Under the pieces are notes generated by a model that did no database searches, was not told the origin of the DNA, and saw only the letters and a list, made by a program, of their open reading frames with translations. From Flagellimonas aquimarina (GTDB lineage: Bacteria; Bacteroidota; Bacteroidia; Flavobacteriales; Flavobacteriaceae): a stretch of 64,000 nucleotides of DNA. The DNA lies in NCBI RefSeq assembly GCF_003149745.1, contig NZ_QGEG01000001.1:744001-808000 (forward strand), given 5' to 3'. This document shows, in pieces, positions 26,236-36,239 of this stretch (position 1 is the first letter of the stretch; the number at the start of each line of letters is the position of its first letter). Both the position numbers and the translations under genes were made by a program.

Positions 26236-27432
26236 CTATTCTTTTCTTGGGTAAAGCATATCTAAAAAACGATCTACAAGGGCAGCTTGTTCTTCATTAG
26301 AGCTATAGAGCGGTGCATTTTTTCTGGAATACGCCCTGACAAAGAGGTCAAATTTTATGCGGTATACCATTTTATCTACTTCAACACCTTTCCTTTTCTT
26401 AAGCGTATTGAGCTTGTTCAATTCTTTCTCCCACCAACCAAAATCGGTTTCTCCGGGATTCTTAAAATCTGAAGTTATTTGGGCTCTTAATTTACCTGCC
26501 AACTTACGCTCCATTTTTAGGACATTGGTATGAGAGGCCAACCTTTTCTTATAATCCGCAGAGGTCAAGAGTTCCTGGTATTGTTTGGCCAAACTATCTA
26601 CCGAAACCATTGGGCTATAGCTTTTTAAAATACGTTCATACTGTTCAGAGGCGTACAAAAGGGCACCAGCTTCTTTAAATGGCCCAATTCTGTCATAATC
26701 AGATTTGTACAGTCCTAAGATTTCCTTAGAAGCCTCAGGGGGCGATTTTTTCAATTTTTGTAGGCGAAGCCAATCGAACGCACGAGAAATCTGTTCTGGC
26801 GGAGGCCATGAATGGTCCCCATCGTAGGTTATTAAAGTACTATTGAACTTAATTAAATTGAGGTAATCTTTGTTTTCTAGCAATTCTCGGTAGTTCATAT
26901 CTCTATCTCCACAAAGGCCTACATAGGCATAATTTTGTGTTGAAGGCATATGTTCCTTTATATTAGAGAATCCTGCGCCACAGCCAATTACTCCAGCAAA
27001 TTTGTTGGTTAATGAAGCTATGGCACTAGCTAAACGAGAACCTCCGGAAAAACCGGAAATATACATTTCGTCCTCTTTGACAGTGAAGTTGGAGAAAATG
27101 TGGTTGAACAGGTTATTGGCAATATCAAAATTTCGTTCATATGGACCATTTCTAGAGTTGTTGGAGCAAACAAGAATATGCCCATATTTTTCAGAAACTT
27201 CAATAAAAGAACCAATACCTATAGCAGCCCTTGCCCCTGGATCAAAAATAAAAACAATGGAACTTAACTCGTTTTCTTGATAACGTTCAGGTAAGTAAAG
27301 TGCAAAGCTTTCATTGGCCGCTCCAAGAACAGGGATAGAATCATGAATCACCCCTTTTGTAAATGCTGTTTGGGCACTTATAGAGAAAACCAAACCAGAA
27401 CAGATATACAGAAAGAAAAACGTAATGCGCAT
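26236..27432 (-). CDS. Exported alpha/beta hydrolase with C-terminal helical region
   Basis: 398 aa, signal peptide 1-20 ('..FSISAQ'). Residues about 25-225 are an esterase-type alpha/beta hydrolase: 'IVFIFDPGARAA', nucleophile elbow 'SGFSGGSRLA' (S129) and 'YDGDHSWPP' with a likely catalytic His. Residues 230-398 are charged and helical, unlike any domain I recognise. It ends 3 bases... its start lies 3 bases after the S41 protease stop, so the two are probably one operon. Confidence 0.8.
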   Translation of the reverse strand: MRITFFFLYICSGLVFSISAQTAFTKGVIHDSIPVLGAANESFALYLPERYQENELSSIVFIFDPGARAAIGIGSFIEVSEKYGHILVCSNNSRNGPYERNFDIANNLFNHIFSNFTVKEDEMYISGFSGGSRLASAIASLTNKFAGVIGCGAGFSNIKEHMPSTQNYAYVGLCGDRDMNYRELLENKDYLNLIKFNSTLITYDGDHSWPPPEQISRAFDWLRLQKLKKSPPEASKEILGLYKSDYDRIGPFKEAGALLYASEQYERILKSYSPMVSVDSLAKQYQELLTSADYKKRLASHTNVLKMERKLAGKLRAQITSDFKNPGETDFGWWEKELNKLNTLKKRKGVEVDKMVYRIKFDLFVRAYSRKNAPLYSSNEEQAALVDRFLDMLYPRKE

Positions 27433-27435
27433 GCT

Positions 27436-29061
27436 TTACTTTAAAATACCAGAATATTTAGAGTTGTTGGACAACAGTTCTCTTGCCGCCAAAATGGCGT
27501 CATCGTGCTTTAAGTAGTATTTGTACAATCCTTCGCGATAGAAGTAACGCTTAATAATCTCGTCTTCAAGGTTTTTCTGGATCTCTGTCTTAAAATTGTC
27601 CAAAGCAGAAATCTTTCCCTTGTTCACCGCCAACAACAGGTCCTTGTACTTTTCTTGAACATCTGGCCCTAGGAGATGCTCATCTGCATTTATGGATTCT
27701 TCCAATAGTTCTTCTGTTTCTGTCTGAAAGGAAAAATTTTGTGTTCTTGCAAAAGCTTTGAAGGAATCAAAATCCGAATCTGAAAAAGTAAAATTATCAA
27801 CAGAATCGTAGGAATGGTCGTAATAAAAATCGGTAGCAAAATCAAAGACAATACTGTTCCTTTGCAGGGCATCTATTAGAGTATTCGACTTTAACGAAGC
27901 TATTTGAACATCTGGCATTACCCCACCGCCATCTTGAACCTTACGCCCATTTCTGGTGGCAAATTCTTTAAAGTCGGTATTTTTAACAGCCTTGCCTTCC
28001 TCATCCCTGTTCCAATAATCCAAAGACTGAATACAACGACCAGAAGGCGTATAATATCTGGAAATGGTCACTTTTAGTTGTGTTCCATAAGTAAGCTTAA
28101 GAGGTCGCTGCACCAAACCTTTTCCAAAGCTCCTAGCACCCATGATAACGGCACGATCCAGATCTTGAAGCCCACCAGAGACTATTTCACTTGCAGAGGC
28201 ACTTTTCCCGTCTATAAGAACCACTAAAGGAATATCTAAATCTTCTGGAGCGTTTTTGGTTTTATATTGTTGATTGAACTTTTTGACCTTTGATTTTGTC
28301 GTTACGATCAACTCTCCTTTTGGAACAAATAAATTAGTGATATTGATGGCCTCTGAAAGAAGTCCTCCTGGGTTTCCACGGAGATCCAAGACCAGTTTTT
28401 CAGCACCTTTTCCTTTTAGATCTTGCATGGCAGATTTGGTTTGAGAAGAGGCTTTTCTGTTAAACTTTGAAAGAACGATATAACCTGTTTTTTCGTCGAT
28501 CATATCATAATAAGGTACAGCATCCACATCAACACCCTCCCTTTTTAAGGTTGCTGTCTTTGTTTCTCCCTGCCTTACAAAGGTTACATTTACACTAGTA
28601 TTGTTTGCACCCTTTAAAAGCTCGCTTGCGTTATCGTCAAAATCCGAAACTTTGATATCCCCAATCTTAATAATTTCATCACCAGCTTTTAACCCAGCTT
28701 TATCTGCAGGGTAATCCTTGTATGGCTCAACAATTACCAACTTACTTTCATAGGAACGAACAATGGCCCCTATTCCAGAGTATTCACCGGCATTGTTGAT
28801 TTTATAGGCCTCAACATCTTGCTCGTTTAAAAAACGCGTATACGGATCAAGACCATCTAGCATGTTCTTGATCGCAGAATCCATGAGCTCTGCAGGATTT
28901 GTTTCATCTACATAGTTCATGTTTAATTCCTTAAAAAGCGTAGTGAAGATTTCTATCTGCTTTGCAATCTCAAAAAAATCACTTTTAAAACTACTTCCTA
29001 CAAACAGCAAGGTTAGCGCTAAGACAGGAATTACAACCTTTTTACTGATCAATCTTTTCAT
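27436..29061 (-). CDS. S41 family (C-terminal processing) peptidase
   Basis: Periplasmic carboxy-terminal processing protease (541 aa). N-terminal membrane/signal segment (7-25), PDZ domain (about 88-170: 'GEYSGIGAIV', 'YPADKAGLKAGDEIIKI'), then the S41 core with 'LDLRGNPGG', catalytic Ser in 'GKSASASEIVSGGLQD' (S289) and Lys in 'SFGKGLVQ' (K314). About 170 extra C-terminal residues are usual in Bacteroidota homologues. Its start overlaps rnpA by 20 bases, so it is translated from the rnpA transcript. Confidence 0.93.
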   Translation of the reverse strand: MKRLISKKVVIPVLALTLLFVGSSFKSDFFEIAKQIEIFTTLFKELNMNYVDETNPAELMDSAIKNMLDGLDPYTRFLNEQDVEAYKINNAGEYSGIGAIVRSYESKLVIVEPYKDYPADKAGLKAGDEIIKIGDIKVSDFDDNASELLKGANNTSVNVTFVRQGETKTATLKREGVDVDAVPYYDMIDEKTGYIVLSKFNRKASSQTKSAMQDLKGKGAEKLVLDLRGNPGGLLSEAINITNLFVPKGELIVTTKSKVKKFNQQYKTKNAPEDLDIPLVVLIDGKSASASEIVSGGLQDLDRAVIMGARSFGKGLVQRPLKLTYGTQLKVTISRYYTPSGRCIQSLDYWNRDEEGKAVKNTDFKEFATRNGRKVQDGGGVMPDVQIASLKSNTLIDALQRNSIVFDFATDFYYDHSYDSVDNFTFSDSDFDSFKAFARTQNFSFQTETEELLEESINADEHLLGPDVQEKYKDLLLAVNKGKISALDNFKTEIQKNLEDEIIKRYFYREGLYKYYLKHDDAILAARELLSNNSKYSGILK

Positions 29062-29467
29062 GGGATTGTTTTTTTAGGAAAGTTTCCAAGAGCTGTTTTA
29101 TTGCCCTATCCACTTCCTGATAATTTGGCATCTTACCACCAAGATATAAAAATAGGAACGCAAAGTTTCCCTCTATGTTGTTAAAAACAAGATGCTTGTT
29201 AAGGCGATATCCTTCTCGTAACAGCCTTTTAACCCTATTTCTTTTTATAGCGTTCCTAAACTTTTTCTTTGGAGCAACTACACCAACTTTAATATGAACA
29301 TCGTCATCAAAATCAGCGTTTGTGTATAACAACTTAACAGGAAAGGTTGTTATACTCTTCCCCTCGGTAAAGAGCTGTTCAAAAAGCTTTTTGCTTTTGA
29401 GTTTTTCTTCCTTTGGAAAAACAAAGTTCTTCGGGTTTTCTGTTAAATGCTCAGTCATATTGACCAT
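29042..29467 (-). CDS. rnpA: Ribonuclease P protein component
   Basis: Protein subunit of RNase P (141 aa), which matures the 5' ends of tRNAs together with its RNA. The signature 'IKRNRVKRLLREGYR' is present, with 'LYTNADFDDDVHIKVGVVAPKKKFRNA' before it. ATG 29467 and ATG 29458 are both possible starts. It is the first gene of an rnpA-protease operon under the promoter at 29488-29516, not in the classical rpmH-rnpA setting. Confidence 0.94.
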   Translation of the reverse strand: MVNMTEHLTENPKNFVFPKEEKLKSKKLFEQLFTEGKSITTFPVKLLYTNADFDDDVHIKVGVVAPKKKFRNAIKRNRVKRLLREGYRLNKHLVFNNIEGNFAFLFLYLGGKMPNYQEVDRAIKQLLETFLKKQSHEKIDQ

Positions 29468-29487
29468 AGTAATATGGTTTATGACTA

Positions 29488-29516
29488 CAAAGATACTTTT
29501 AAAGCAACATGGTCAA
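29488..29516 (-). promoter_or_regulatory. Promoter of the rnpA-protease operon
   Basis: Minus strand TTG (29516-29514), 18 bases, TATCTTTG (29495-29488): a full -33/-7 pair of the Bacteroidota type, 21 bases upstream of the rnpA ATG. Confidence 0.75.
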
Positions 29517-29533
29517 CCAAGTACAAAGTTGAA

Positions 29534-31384
29534 TTATTCTGGCTGATACACATTGTTTTCTGGGTTAACATCTGCCATTAGTTGAGATGGATCAATTGCA
29601 ATAGCTTGTATAGAGGTTATGGGTTTGTCTATGATAAATTCATATGTGGGATAGGCCCAAGCCCAGTCTTCTACTACAGTTCTGTTCACTGCAGGGTAAG
29701 GATTTGCTTTTTCTCCTCGCATCATACGCAAAGGAACATAATAGGTCTCTTGATTGCCATCTGCACCAACGACCAATAAATCCAAAGGCATTGGCATTTC
29801 TCCCAATCTTTCTAAAATGACCTTGGTTTGGTTTCCTTCGGCCTCAACACTTTTTATACCATAATCTATGGTATTTGTGGTTTGGGTCCAATCTGTTAAA
29901 TACCAATCCAGTTCTAATCCAGAAACCTTTTCGGCAGTTCGCTTAACATCATTGGGCACAGGGTGTGTAAATTTAAAATCGTCGTAATATTTTCTAATCG
30001 TTTCCATCAACTTATCCTGGCCAATAACATAACCCAGTTGTGACAGGAAAATGGAGCCTTTGCTGTAGGCAGAAATACCATAGGCAAAATTTGTTGTGTA
30101 ACGATCTGCATGTGCCGCTTGCGGAAGCTCCATGCCAGAATTGACAAGGGCATAGTATCCTTTATAAGAACCATCAAAAGGGTTTTCTTTATTTTGCTCC
30201 ATAATTTCGTTCATGCACAAACTACTGATAAAGGAAGTAAAGCCTTCATCCATCCATTCATGTTTGGATTCGTTAGTTGCTAAAACATGTTGAAACCAAG
30301 AATGCGCCATTTCATGCACCATAACACCCACTAAGCTAGAAAACTGACGTTTTCCGGTAATCAATGTGCTCATGGCATATTCCATACCCCCATCACCTCC
30401 TTGCACCACGGAGTATTGATCATAAGGATATTTACCAATATTCTTACTGAAGAATCGCATGGCTTCTTCAGTTTTTGGCTGTAGATTTTTCCAGTTCTCT
30501 AGAATTTCAGGGTCATTCTTATAGTAGAAATGAAGGGTAGGTCCATCTTCCATTTTTAATGTATCATGAATATAGTCTGGATCGGCAGCCCACATAAAAT
30601 CGTGAACATTGGGTGCTTTAAAGTGCCAAGTCAATGTTTTGCCTTTTGTCTTTACCTTGGTGCCCGGTGTTTCGTAACCATGGCCGACCTCTTGTGGGTT
30701 TTGCAGATACCCAGAGCCACCAACGGTGTAGTTTTTGTCAATGGTCAATTTAACATCAAAATCCCCCCAAACGCCATGAAATTCACGAGCTATGTAAGGG
30801 TTTGGGTGCCAACCCTCAAAATCATATTCAGAAAGCTTTGGGTACCATTGGCTCATAGAAAGGGCAACACCCTCACTGTTGTTTCTTCCGGACCTTCTTA
30901 TTTGTAAGGGAACCTGACCCTTAAAGTTCATATCCAGAACTGTTTTTCCTCCAGAAGGAATAGGGTTTGCTAGATCTACTACCAAAATGGTGCCTTCTTC
31001 TTTAAAGCTAACGGCATTTCCATCTTGAGTTAAGGACTGTGTATGCAGATACCCAATTTCACTTTCTGAAAGCGAAGCAATTCTGCTCTTTCCATTATCC
31101 ATCATTCGCCCGTCGGGATCTTTAACGTTTTGCAGTCTGGCATCCATTTCGCTACCTGGTTGAAAGGCATTAAAATAAAGATGATAATATACTCTATCCA
31201 ATACATCTGGTGAATTGTTGGTATAGGTCAGTTTTTGTGTTCCTGTATATTGATATGTTTCAACATCCATTTGAACATCCATAGCGTAATCTACATGCTG
31301 TTGCCAATAGGAATCGTTTTTCTGTCCTGAAACTAGGAAAACACCCGATAAGATTGTAAAAAAGAGGAAACGTACTATAGTCAT
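29534..31384 (-). CDS. M1 family aminopeptidase
   Basis: Zinc metallopeptidase (616 aa) with a signal peptide (1-20). The zinc site is complete: 'VHEMAHSWF' (HEMAH 357-361) and downstream Glu in 'WMDEGFTSF' (E380); the substrate-binding 'GGMEYAMSTL' (332-341) is the family's GxMEN-like loop. The N-terminal beta domain ('YQYTGTQKLTYTNNS') fits M1. Homologues are exported peptidases used for peptide scavenging. It lies 1 base from the S8 protease stop, so both are likely co-transcribed. Confidence 0.93.
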   Translation of the reverse strand: MTIVRFLFFTILSGVFLVSGQKNDSYWQQHVDYAMDVQMDVETYQYTGTQKLTYTNNSPDVLDRVYYHLYFNAFQPGSEMDARLQNVKDPDGRMMDNGKSRIASLSESEIGYLHTQSLTQDGNAVSFKEEGTILVVDLANPIPSGGKTVLDMNFKGQVPLQIRRSGRNNSEGVALSMSQWYPKLSEYDFEGWHPNPYIAREFHGVWGDFDVKLTIDKNYTVGGSGYLQNPQEVGHGYETPGTKVKTKGKTLTWHFKAPNVHDFMWAADPDYIHDTLKMEDGPTLHFYYKNDPEILENWKNLQPKTEEAMRFFSKNIGKYPYDQYSVVQGGDGGMEYAMSTLITGKRQFSSLVGVMVHEMAHSWFQHVLATNESKHEWMDEGFTSFISSLCMNEIMEQNKENPFDGSYKGYYALVNSGMELPQAAHADRYTTNFAYGISAYSKGSIFLSQLGYVIGQDKLMETIRKYYDDFKFTHPVPNDVKRTAEKVSGLELDWYLTDWTQTTNTIDYGIKSVEAEGNQTKVILERLGEMPMPLDLLVVGADGNQETYYVPLRMMRGEKANPYPAVNRTVVEDWAWAYPTYEFIIDKPITSIQAIAIDPSQLMADVNPENNVYQPE

Positions 31385-31385
31385 G

Positions 31386-33035
31386 TTATTTTGTATTATT
31401 ATTTAAGATGGTTTTGCCTTTTGAGATGCTTTCTGCCATAAGCAGTGCGTTGTAGGCATTGACCATTTTTCCTGATTTGGAAACATTATCAAAAGTGGTT
31501 GCGTTGGAGGGATCTCCTGACACAATCACGGAAGCTTTGGAACGCAATCCTGATTGCATAATAATCTGCTTTACTTGAGAGGCGGATAGTTGAGGATGAT
31601 AAGACCTTATTAAAGCGGCTACACCGGCCACTGCTGGAGCAGCCATTGAAGTTCCTCCCTGAAAATCATATGTGTTGTTGGGCAATGTAGAATAGATTCC
31701 ATCTCCGGGAGCGAAAACATCAACGTTCTGTTTACCATAATTTGAAAAATTGGCAACCATTTTAGAACCATAGCTGCTGGTCAGTGCACCAACGGTGATT
31801 ACGTTATTGGAGAACTCAGCGCCTTCATATTTATGATCATTTGGGTAGTTGGGGTTTTCCATATTGTCTAAATCATCACCATCATTTCCGGCAGCATGAA
31901 CAATCAAAACATCTCTAGATGCTGCATATTGAATGGCATCGTAAACCCATTGCGCGTTTGGAGAGTAAGATTTGCCAAAGCTACAGTTAATGATTTTTGC
32001 TCCATTGTCCGTTGCGTAACGAATTGCCATTGCTATATCCTTGTCATATTCATCACCGTTGGGAACTGCCCTAACGCTCATTAATTTTACGTTTTTGGCA
32101 ACACCATTGGCACCTTTTCCATTGTTTCTTTTGGCGGCAATGATTCCAGCAACATGGGTTCCATGGCTTTCGGTGTCTACTCTGTTTTTTGGGTTTCCAT
32201 TTCCGTAAGACTTATCGGATAAATCATAAGGATTGTCACCAACTGGAGTTCTACCGTCAAAATCTTTGTTGAGGTTATAATTTACTTGATCAGCAAAATA
32301 GGTAATACCCTCGGAAAGCTCTTCCATTACACTGGGAATGTTTTCACCATAAGAGAACATTTGTGTTAAAACCGCTACATGCTGCTGCATTTGTTCTGTT
32401 TTGGCATCAATGGCCATAAGTTCTTTTTTGGTATAGGAGCTTTTCCCCAACTCTTTTTTTACAGCTTCATCAGCACTTTTTACCACTTGGAAAATTTGCT
32501 CGTACTGTTGCTTGTTCTGAAGTGCTTTTGGATATTCCTCATCTAACTTTAGCCTAGCTTTTGCCCTTAATGAAGCATTACCAACATTTAATCTTAGCAT
32601 GCGTACATATTCCAGCTGCTCATTGTAAGCTTCTCCTAAAAAGTTGTAGCCATGAACATCATCTATGTATCCATTACCGTCATCATCTTTGCCATTATTT
32701 GGCCGCTCTCCTTTGTTGGTCCACAGTACATCTCTTAAATCTTCATGCTCCAAGTCCATTCCAGAATCCACTACGGCAACAATTACGGTCTTTCCGGCTT
32801 TGTTTTTGATGATTTCCTTATAGGCTTTATCCACACTCATACCAGGAATGGTATCCGCTATTAAATCGGCATGTCCCCAATTTTTTTTCTGGGCCTCGGT
32901 TAGTTCTGAAATTTTAAGGGGTACGGCATCTATGTTTTCAACTGGGGTGGAAACCAGAGAGGTGGCACCACAACCCAATAAGAACAATGATGCTGAAAGT
33001 AATGTGAAATTAAGTTTGATATATCTGCGAGTCAT
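31386..33035 (-). CDS. Subtilisin-like (S8) serine protease lipoprotein
   Basis: 549 aa from ATG 33035; this start gives a lipobox 'LFLLGCGA', while the longer frame overlaps the next gene. Catalytic triad: D90 ('VVDSGMD'), H291 ('ESHGTHVAG') and S463 ('GGTSMAAP'). Between D and H there is an insertion of about 200 residues, mostly helical, well beyond a standard subtilisin core. Likely acts in the periplasm or at the cell surface. Directly upstream of the M1 peptidase. Confidence 0.93.
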   Translation of the reverse strand: MTRRYIKLNFTLLSASLFLLGCGATSLVSTPVENIDAVPLKISELTEAQKKNWGHADLIADTIPGMSVDKAYKEIIKNKAGKTVIVAVVDSGMDLEHEDLRDVLWTNKGERPNNGKDDDGNGYIDDVHGYNFLGEAYNEQLEYVRMLRLNVGNASLRAKARLKLDEEYPKALQNKQQYEQIFQVVKSADEAVKKELGKSSYTKKELMAIDAKTEQMQQHVAVLTQMFSYGENIPSVMEELSEGITYFADQVNYNLNKDFDGRTPVGDNPYDLSDKSYGNGNPKNRVDTESHGTHVAGIIAAKRNNGKGANGVAKNVKLMSVRAVPNGDEYDKDIAMAIRYATDNGAKIINCSFGKSYSPNAQWVYDAIQYAASRDVLIVHAAGNDGDDLDNMENPNYPNDHKYEGAEFSNNVITVGALTSSYGSKMVANFSNYGKQNVDVFAPGDGIYSTLPNNTYDFQGGTSMAAPAVAGVAALIRSYHPQLSASQVKQIIMQSGLRSKASVIVSGDPSNATTFDNVSKSGKMVNAYNALLMAESISKGKTILNNNTK

Positions 33036-33063
33036 AAAAACTTTTTTGTAAAAATGTAAAACT

Positions 33064-33930
33064 TTATTGCGGTTTGAATATTTCATTGAAAGAAAACAAT
33101 TCGTCCAACCGCACTCCTTTTTCAGTATGTTTTAAGGTGCAAAGCTGGTTGTAAGCATCATGTTCAAAGAACAGTAAGGAATTGCTTTCAACAGTATTAT
33201 CTAAAAATTTAGCTTTTTCATCAAGTGTTAGCAGCGGCCTGGTATCGTATCCTATCACATAAGGCAATGGAATATGGCCGACCGTTGGAATGAGGTCAGC
33301 AACAAAGACGATATTTTTTCCTTTATATTTGATATGGGGGAGCATTTGCTTTTCGGTATGTCCATCTACAAAAAGAATACCAAACCCAAGTTCGGATTTT
33401 TCTAAAAAAGGGGTGTCATTTCGTTTCACAAAGTGAAGCTGCCCGCTTTCCTGCATAGGCAATAGATTTTCTTTTAAGAAAGAAGCCTTCTCGCGAGCAT
33501 TTGGATTTGTTGCCCATTCCCAATGCGCTTGATTGGTCCAGAAACGGGCATTTTTAAACGCAGGCTCATACCCTGTTCTATCATTATTCCATTGAATGCT
33601 TCCGCCACAATGGTCAAAATGAAGGTGGGTCATAAAAACATCTGTAACATCATCCCTATGGAAGCCCAATTCTTTTAATGAATTATCTAAAGTGTGGTCC
33701 CCCCAACGGTAGTAATAGCTAAAAAACTTTTCGGATTGTTTATTCCCCATTCCGCTATCTATCAGAATAAGCCTGTTGCCATCTTGTATAAGAAGTGATC
33801 TTGCGGCAATATCGATCATATTGTTGGAGTCAGCAGGATTAGTTCTGTTCCATATGGATTTAGGAACTACTCCAAACATGGCTCCGCCATCTAACTTAAA
33901 ATTACCGGTCTCAACGGGATAAATAGTCAT
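33064..33930 (-). CDS. MBL-fold metallohydrolase (lactonase-like)
   Basis: Cytoplasmic metallo-beta-lactamase fold enzyme of 288 aa without a signal peptide. Metal motif 'THLHFDHCGG' (HxHxDH), later 'VDGHTEKQMLPH' and 'FVADLIPTVGHIPLP' aspartate, and the C-terminal 'LLFFEHDAYNQ' histidine. 'DSGMGNK' precedes the core. This arrangement is seen in AHL-lactonase and quinolone-type hydrolases, but the substrate is not determined. Starts 28 bases upstream of the S8 protease ATG. Confidence 0.9.
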   Translation of the reverse strand: MTIYPVETGNFKLDGGAMFGVVPKSIWNRTNPADSNNMIDIAARSLLIQDGNRLILIDSGMGNKQSEKFFSYYYRWGDHTLDNSLKELGFHRDDVTDVFMTHLHFDHCGGSIQWNNDRTGYEPAFKNARFWTNQAHWEWATNPNAREKASFLKENLLPMQESGQLHFVKRNDTPFLEKSELGFGILFVDGHTEKQMLPHIKYKGKNIVFVADLIPTVGHIPLPYVIGYDTRPLLTLDEKAKFLDNTVESNSLLFFEHDAYNQLCTLKHTEKGVRLDELFSFNEIFKPQ

Positions 33931-34016
33931 TCAGAAAAGGAAATGGCATGCAAAATAAGAAAAGCCAAACGCAAATGGCTAATAAACATATGTTTATTAG
34001 CCCTATTTTAACAAAA

Positions 34017-36239
34017 TTAAACCACCAACGAATGCTTTAATAGCTTTTGCAGCTGTTGCCCAAAATAAATCATGGCCTTTATTTCCTGGACACTCAACAA
34101 GCGCTCCTTTTTAAGTATCAAGAGAGAATTACCGTTTGATTCAACATGATAATATGGATTGCTCTCTAGGAAGAAGATGAGATCATCATGGAACAATGCC
34201 TGTATTTCTGTCTTTTTTTCACCGCTGAGGAAAAAACGGCGATTAAAATCAGGGTGGTTCTTAATGGAAATATCTTTGAAACCTGCTAGTTTGTAAATTC
34301 GTTCCAAAAGCCCTTCTTTATCTAAGGAAAAAATAGGGAGCTGATGTGGCAGGGCAACATACATTATAGTTGTTTTTACTACTTCTTTTGCAACAAAAGC
34401 CCCTTCCGTAAATTCAACATCAAAGACAGAGCAATTATCTTTTTCATCAATAAGTTTATTGTAGAAATAACTTATTTCACGTGTTTTGAAAAAGATAAAG
34501 TTTGATAAAAACTTTGTTTTGATGCTTTTCTTAGCTTCATAGGACCAGTCATATTCAAGCGCGGTTGCTTTTAAACTGGCCTGTCTTCGCGTAAAGTACT
34601 TTTCTATGGGCTTTAGGGTTTCTAGAGGCAGTATTTTTCTTATTGCAAAAGGGTGTTTAGAATCTGCACCATGTTTATCCAAACCAACAATCTCTATACT
34701 TCCTCCTTTTTTTGAAAAGGTATCCATATAATTCTCTAACCCCTCCATAACGGTATGGTCCACAAAACTACAGACAGAAAAATCTATAATTACATTTTGA
34801 TCCTCAGGAACGGCATCCAACTTGTTTTTTAGTCTGTAAAAATTAAGAAAACTACAGAAGTACTTTACGCTTATATAGTATGTTTTCTCTTCATGTTCTT
34901 GAAATAAGAGCACGTTTGGCTTAAAGACATTGGCCAAGAATAAAAGAGAACTTTTATTGATGATCATATGAATGACCATAGTAGATAAGATACCAACACT
35001 TATTCCCGTAATTAAGTTGGTGAAAAGGGTGGTGAGCAACGTGATAAGGAAAATCACAATTTGCTCTTTACCAATTTTTGCCACTTTGCGAAATGTTTTG
35101 GGTGTGGCCAGCTTATAACCGGTGTACACCAAAATAGCTGCGAGTGCCGCCAAAGGAATTTTTTTAAGCTGCTCTTGAAACAACAAAATAAAAACAACAA
35201 GAAAGGAAGCATGAAAAAGATTGGCAGATCTATTGGTGGCACCATTATTAACATTTACAGAACTTCTGGCAATAACAGTGACCACATTTAGCCCCCCCAC
35301 AAGACCACTTAAGGAGGTAGCTAGGCCAAGCGCTTTTAAATCTTTGTTCACATTGGACCTTCTGCTTTGAGAATCCAGCTTATCCACAGCTTTTATGCTC
35401 AAAAGGGACTCTATGCTGGCAATAAGTGTAATGGCAAATACGCTAACAATAAAATCTGTTTGCAAGATTTTTGAGAAGTCTGGAAAGGCAAGATTGGAAA
35501 GCACATTTTCCGGGATAGAAATAAGGTAGGATGAATCCATAGGAAAAGGAAGCCTTAACCACCCAAAAGAATAACTAAACCCAACGGAAAGAATCAAAAT
35601 CCACATTGGTGCAGGAATCAACTGAAAGTATGGATTACGAAGCTTTGAATAAAAGATCATGATTAAAAGGCTGATAATTCCAATCCCGGCCGCCACCATT
35701 TCCTCTATAGAACCATTTTGAATTAAATCTACCAGTCCATTTGGAATTTGAGCAAGCAACTTAACAATGCTTCCGTGTTCATTATTATGCCCGATCATTA
35801 TATGAAACTGCTTTGCAAAAATGCCCCAGCCTATTGCGGCCAACATTCCCTCAATGGCAGAAGCAGGAAAAAAATCGGCCAACCTTCCCATCTTCAGAAA
35901 ACCAAGGAGCAACATCAATATTCCAGAAATCACAATAGCGGCAAGCGTAAATAAATATCCTTGATATAAGTCTCCAGCACCCAAGGTTGTAATCGCTCCC
36001 AAAAGCACAATGACCAATCCATTTCCTGGCCCTGTTATAGTAACATGGGAACCTCCCAAGATGGCAACAACAACGCCGCCAACAATAGCCGCAATAATTC
36101 CAGAAATAGGTGGAGCGTCGCTTGCAATGGCCAATCCAAGTCCTAAAGGAAGGGCAATTAAGGAAACCACAAAACCAGAAAAAAAGTTCTTGGGCAATTC
36201 CTTAATAATTGTATTGTTATGGTTGGTTTTTGGTGTCAA
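34017..36239 (-). CDS. SulP family anion transporter with STAS domain
   Basis: 740 aa. The N-terminal 420 residues hold about 11 helices with the SulP signature 'LPLGLGLAIASDAPPISGIIAAIVGG' and 'GSHVTITGPGNG'. A STAS domain follows (about 450-560: 'NVIIDFSVCSFVDHTVMEGLENYMDTFSKKGGSIEIVG'). About 180 further residues are not typical SulP and have no clear relatives to me. Likely sulfate or bicarbonate uptake. Its ATG overlaps the stop of the USP gene (ATGA), so they are coupled. Confidence 0.9.
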   Translation of the reverse strand: MTPKTNHNNTIIKELPKNFFSGFVVSLIALPLGLGLAIASDAPPISGIIAAIVGGVVVAILGGSHVTITGPGNGLVIVLLGAITTLGAGDLYQGYLFTLAAIVISGILMLLLGFLKMGRLADFFPASAIEGMLAAIGWGIFAKQFHIMIGHNNEHGSIVKLLAQIPNGLVDLIQNGSIEEMVAAGIGIISLLIMIFYSKLRNPYFQLIPAPMWILILSVGFSYSFGWLRLPFPMDSSYLISIPENVLSNLAFPDFSKILQTDFIVSVFAITLIASIESLLSIKAVDKLDSQSRRSNVNKDLKALGLATSLSGLVGGLNVVTVIARSSVNVNNGATNRSANLFHASFLVVFILLFQEQLKKIPLAALAAILVYTGYKLATPKTFRKVAKIGKEQIVIFLITLLTTLFTNLITGISVGILSTMVIHMIINKSSLLFLANVFKPNVLLFQEHEEKTYYISVKYFCSFLNFYRLKNKLDAVPEDQNVIIDFSVCSFVDHTVMEGLENYMDTFSKKGGSIEIVGLDKHGADSKHPFAIRKILPLETLKPIEKYFTRRQASLKATALEYDWSYEAKKSIKTKFLSNFIFFKTREISYFYNKLIDEKDNCSVFDVEFTEGAFVAKEVVKTTIMYVALPHQLPIFSLDKEGLLERIYKLAGFKDISIKNHPDFNRRFFLSGEKKTEIQALFHDDLIFFLESNPYYHVESNGNSLLILKKERLLSVQEIKAMIYFGQQLQKLLKHSLVV

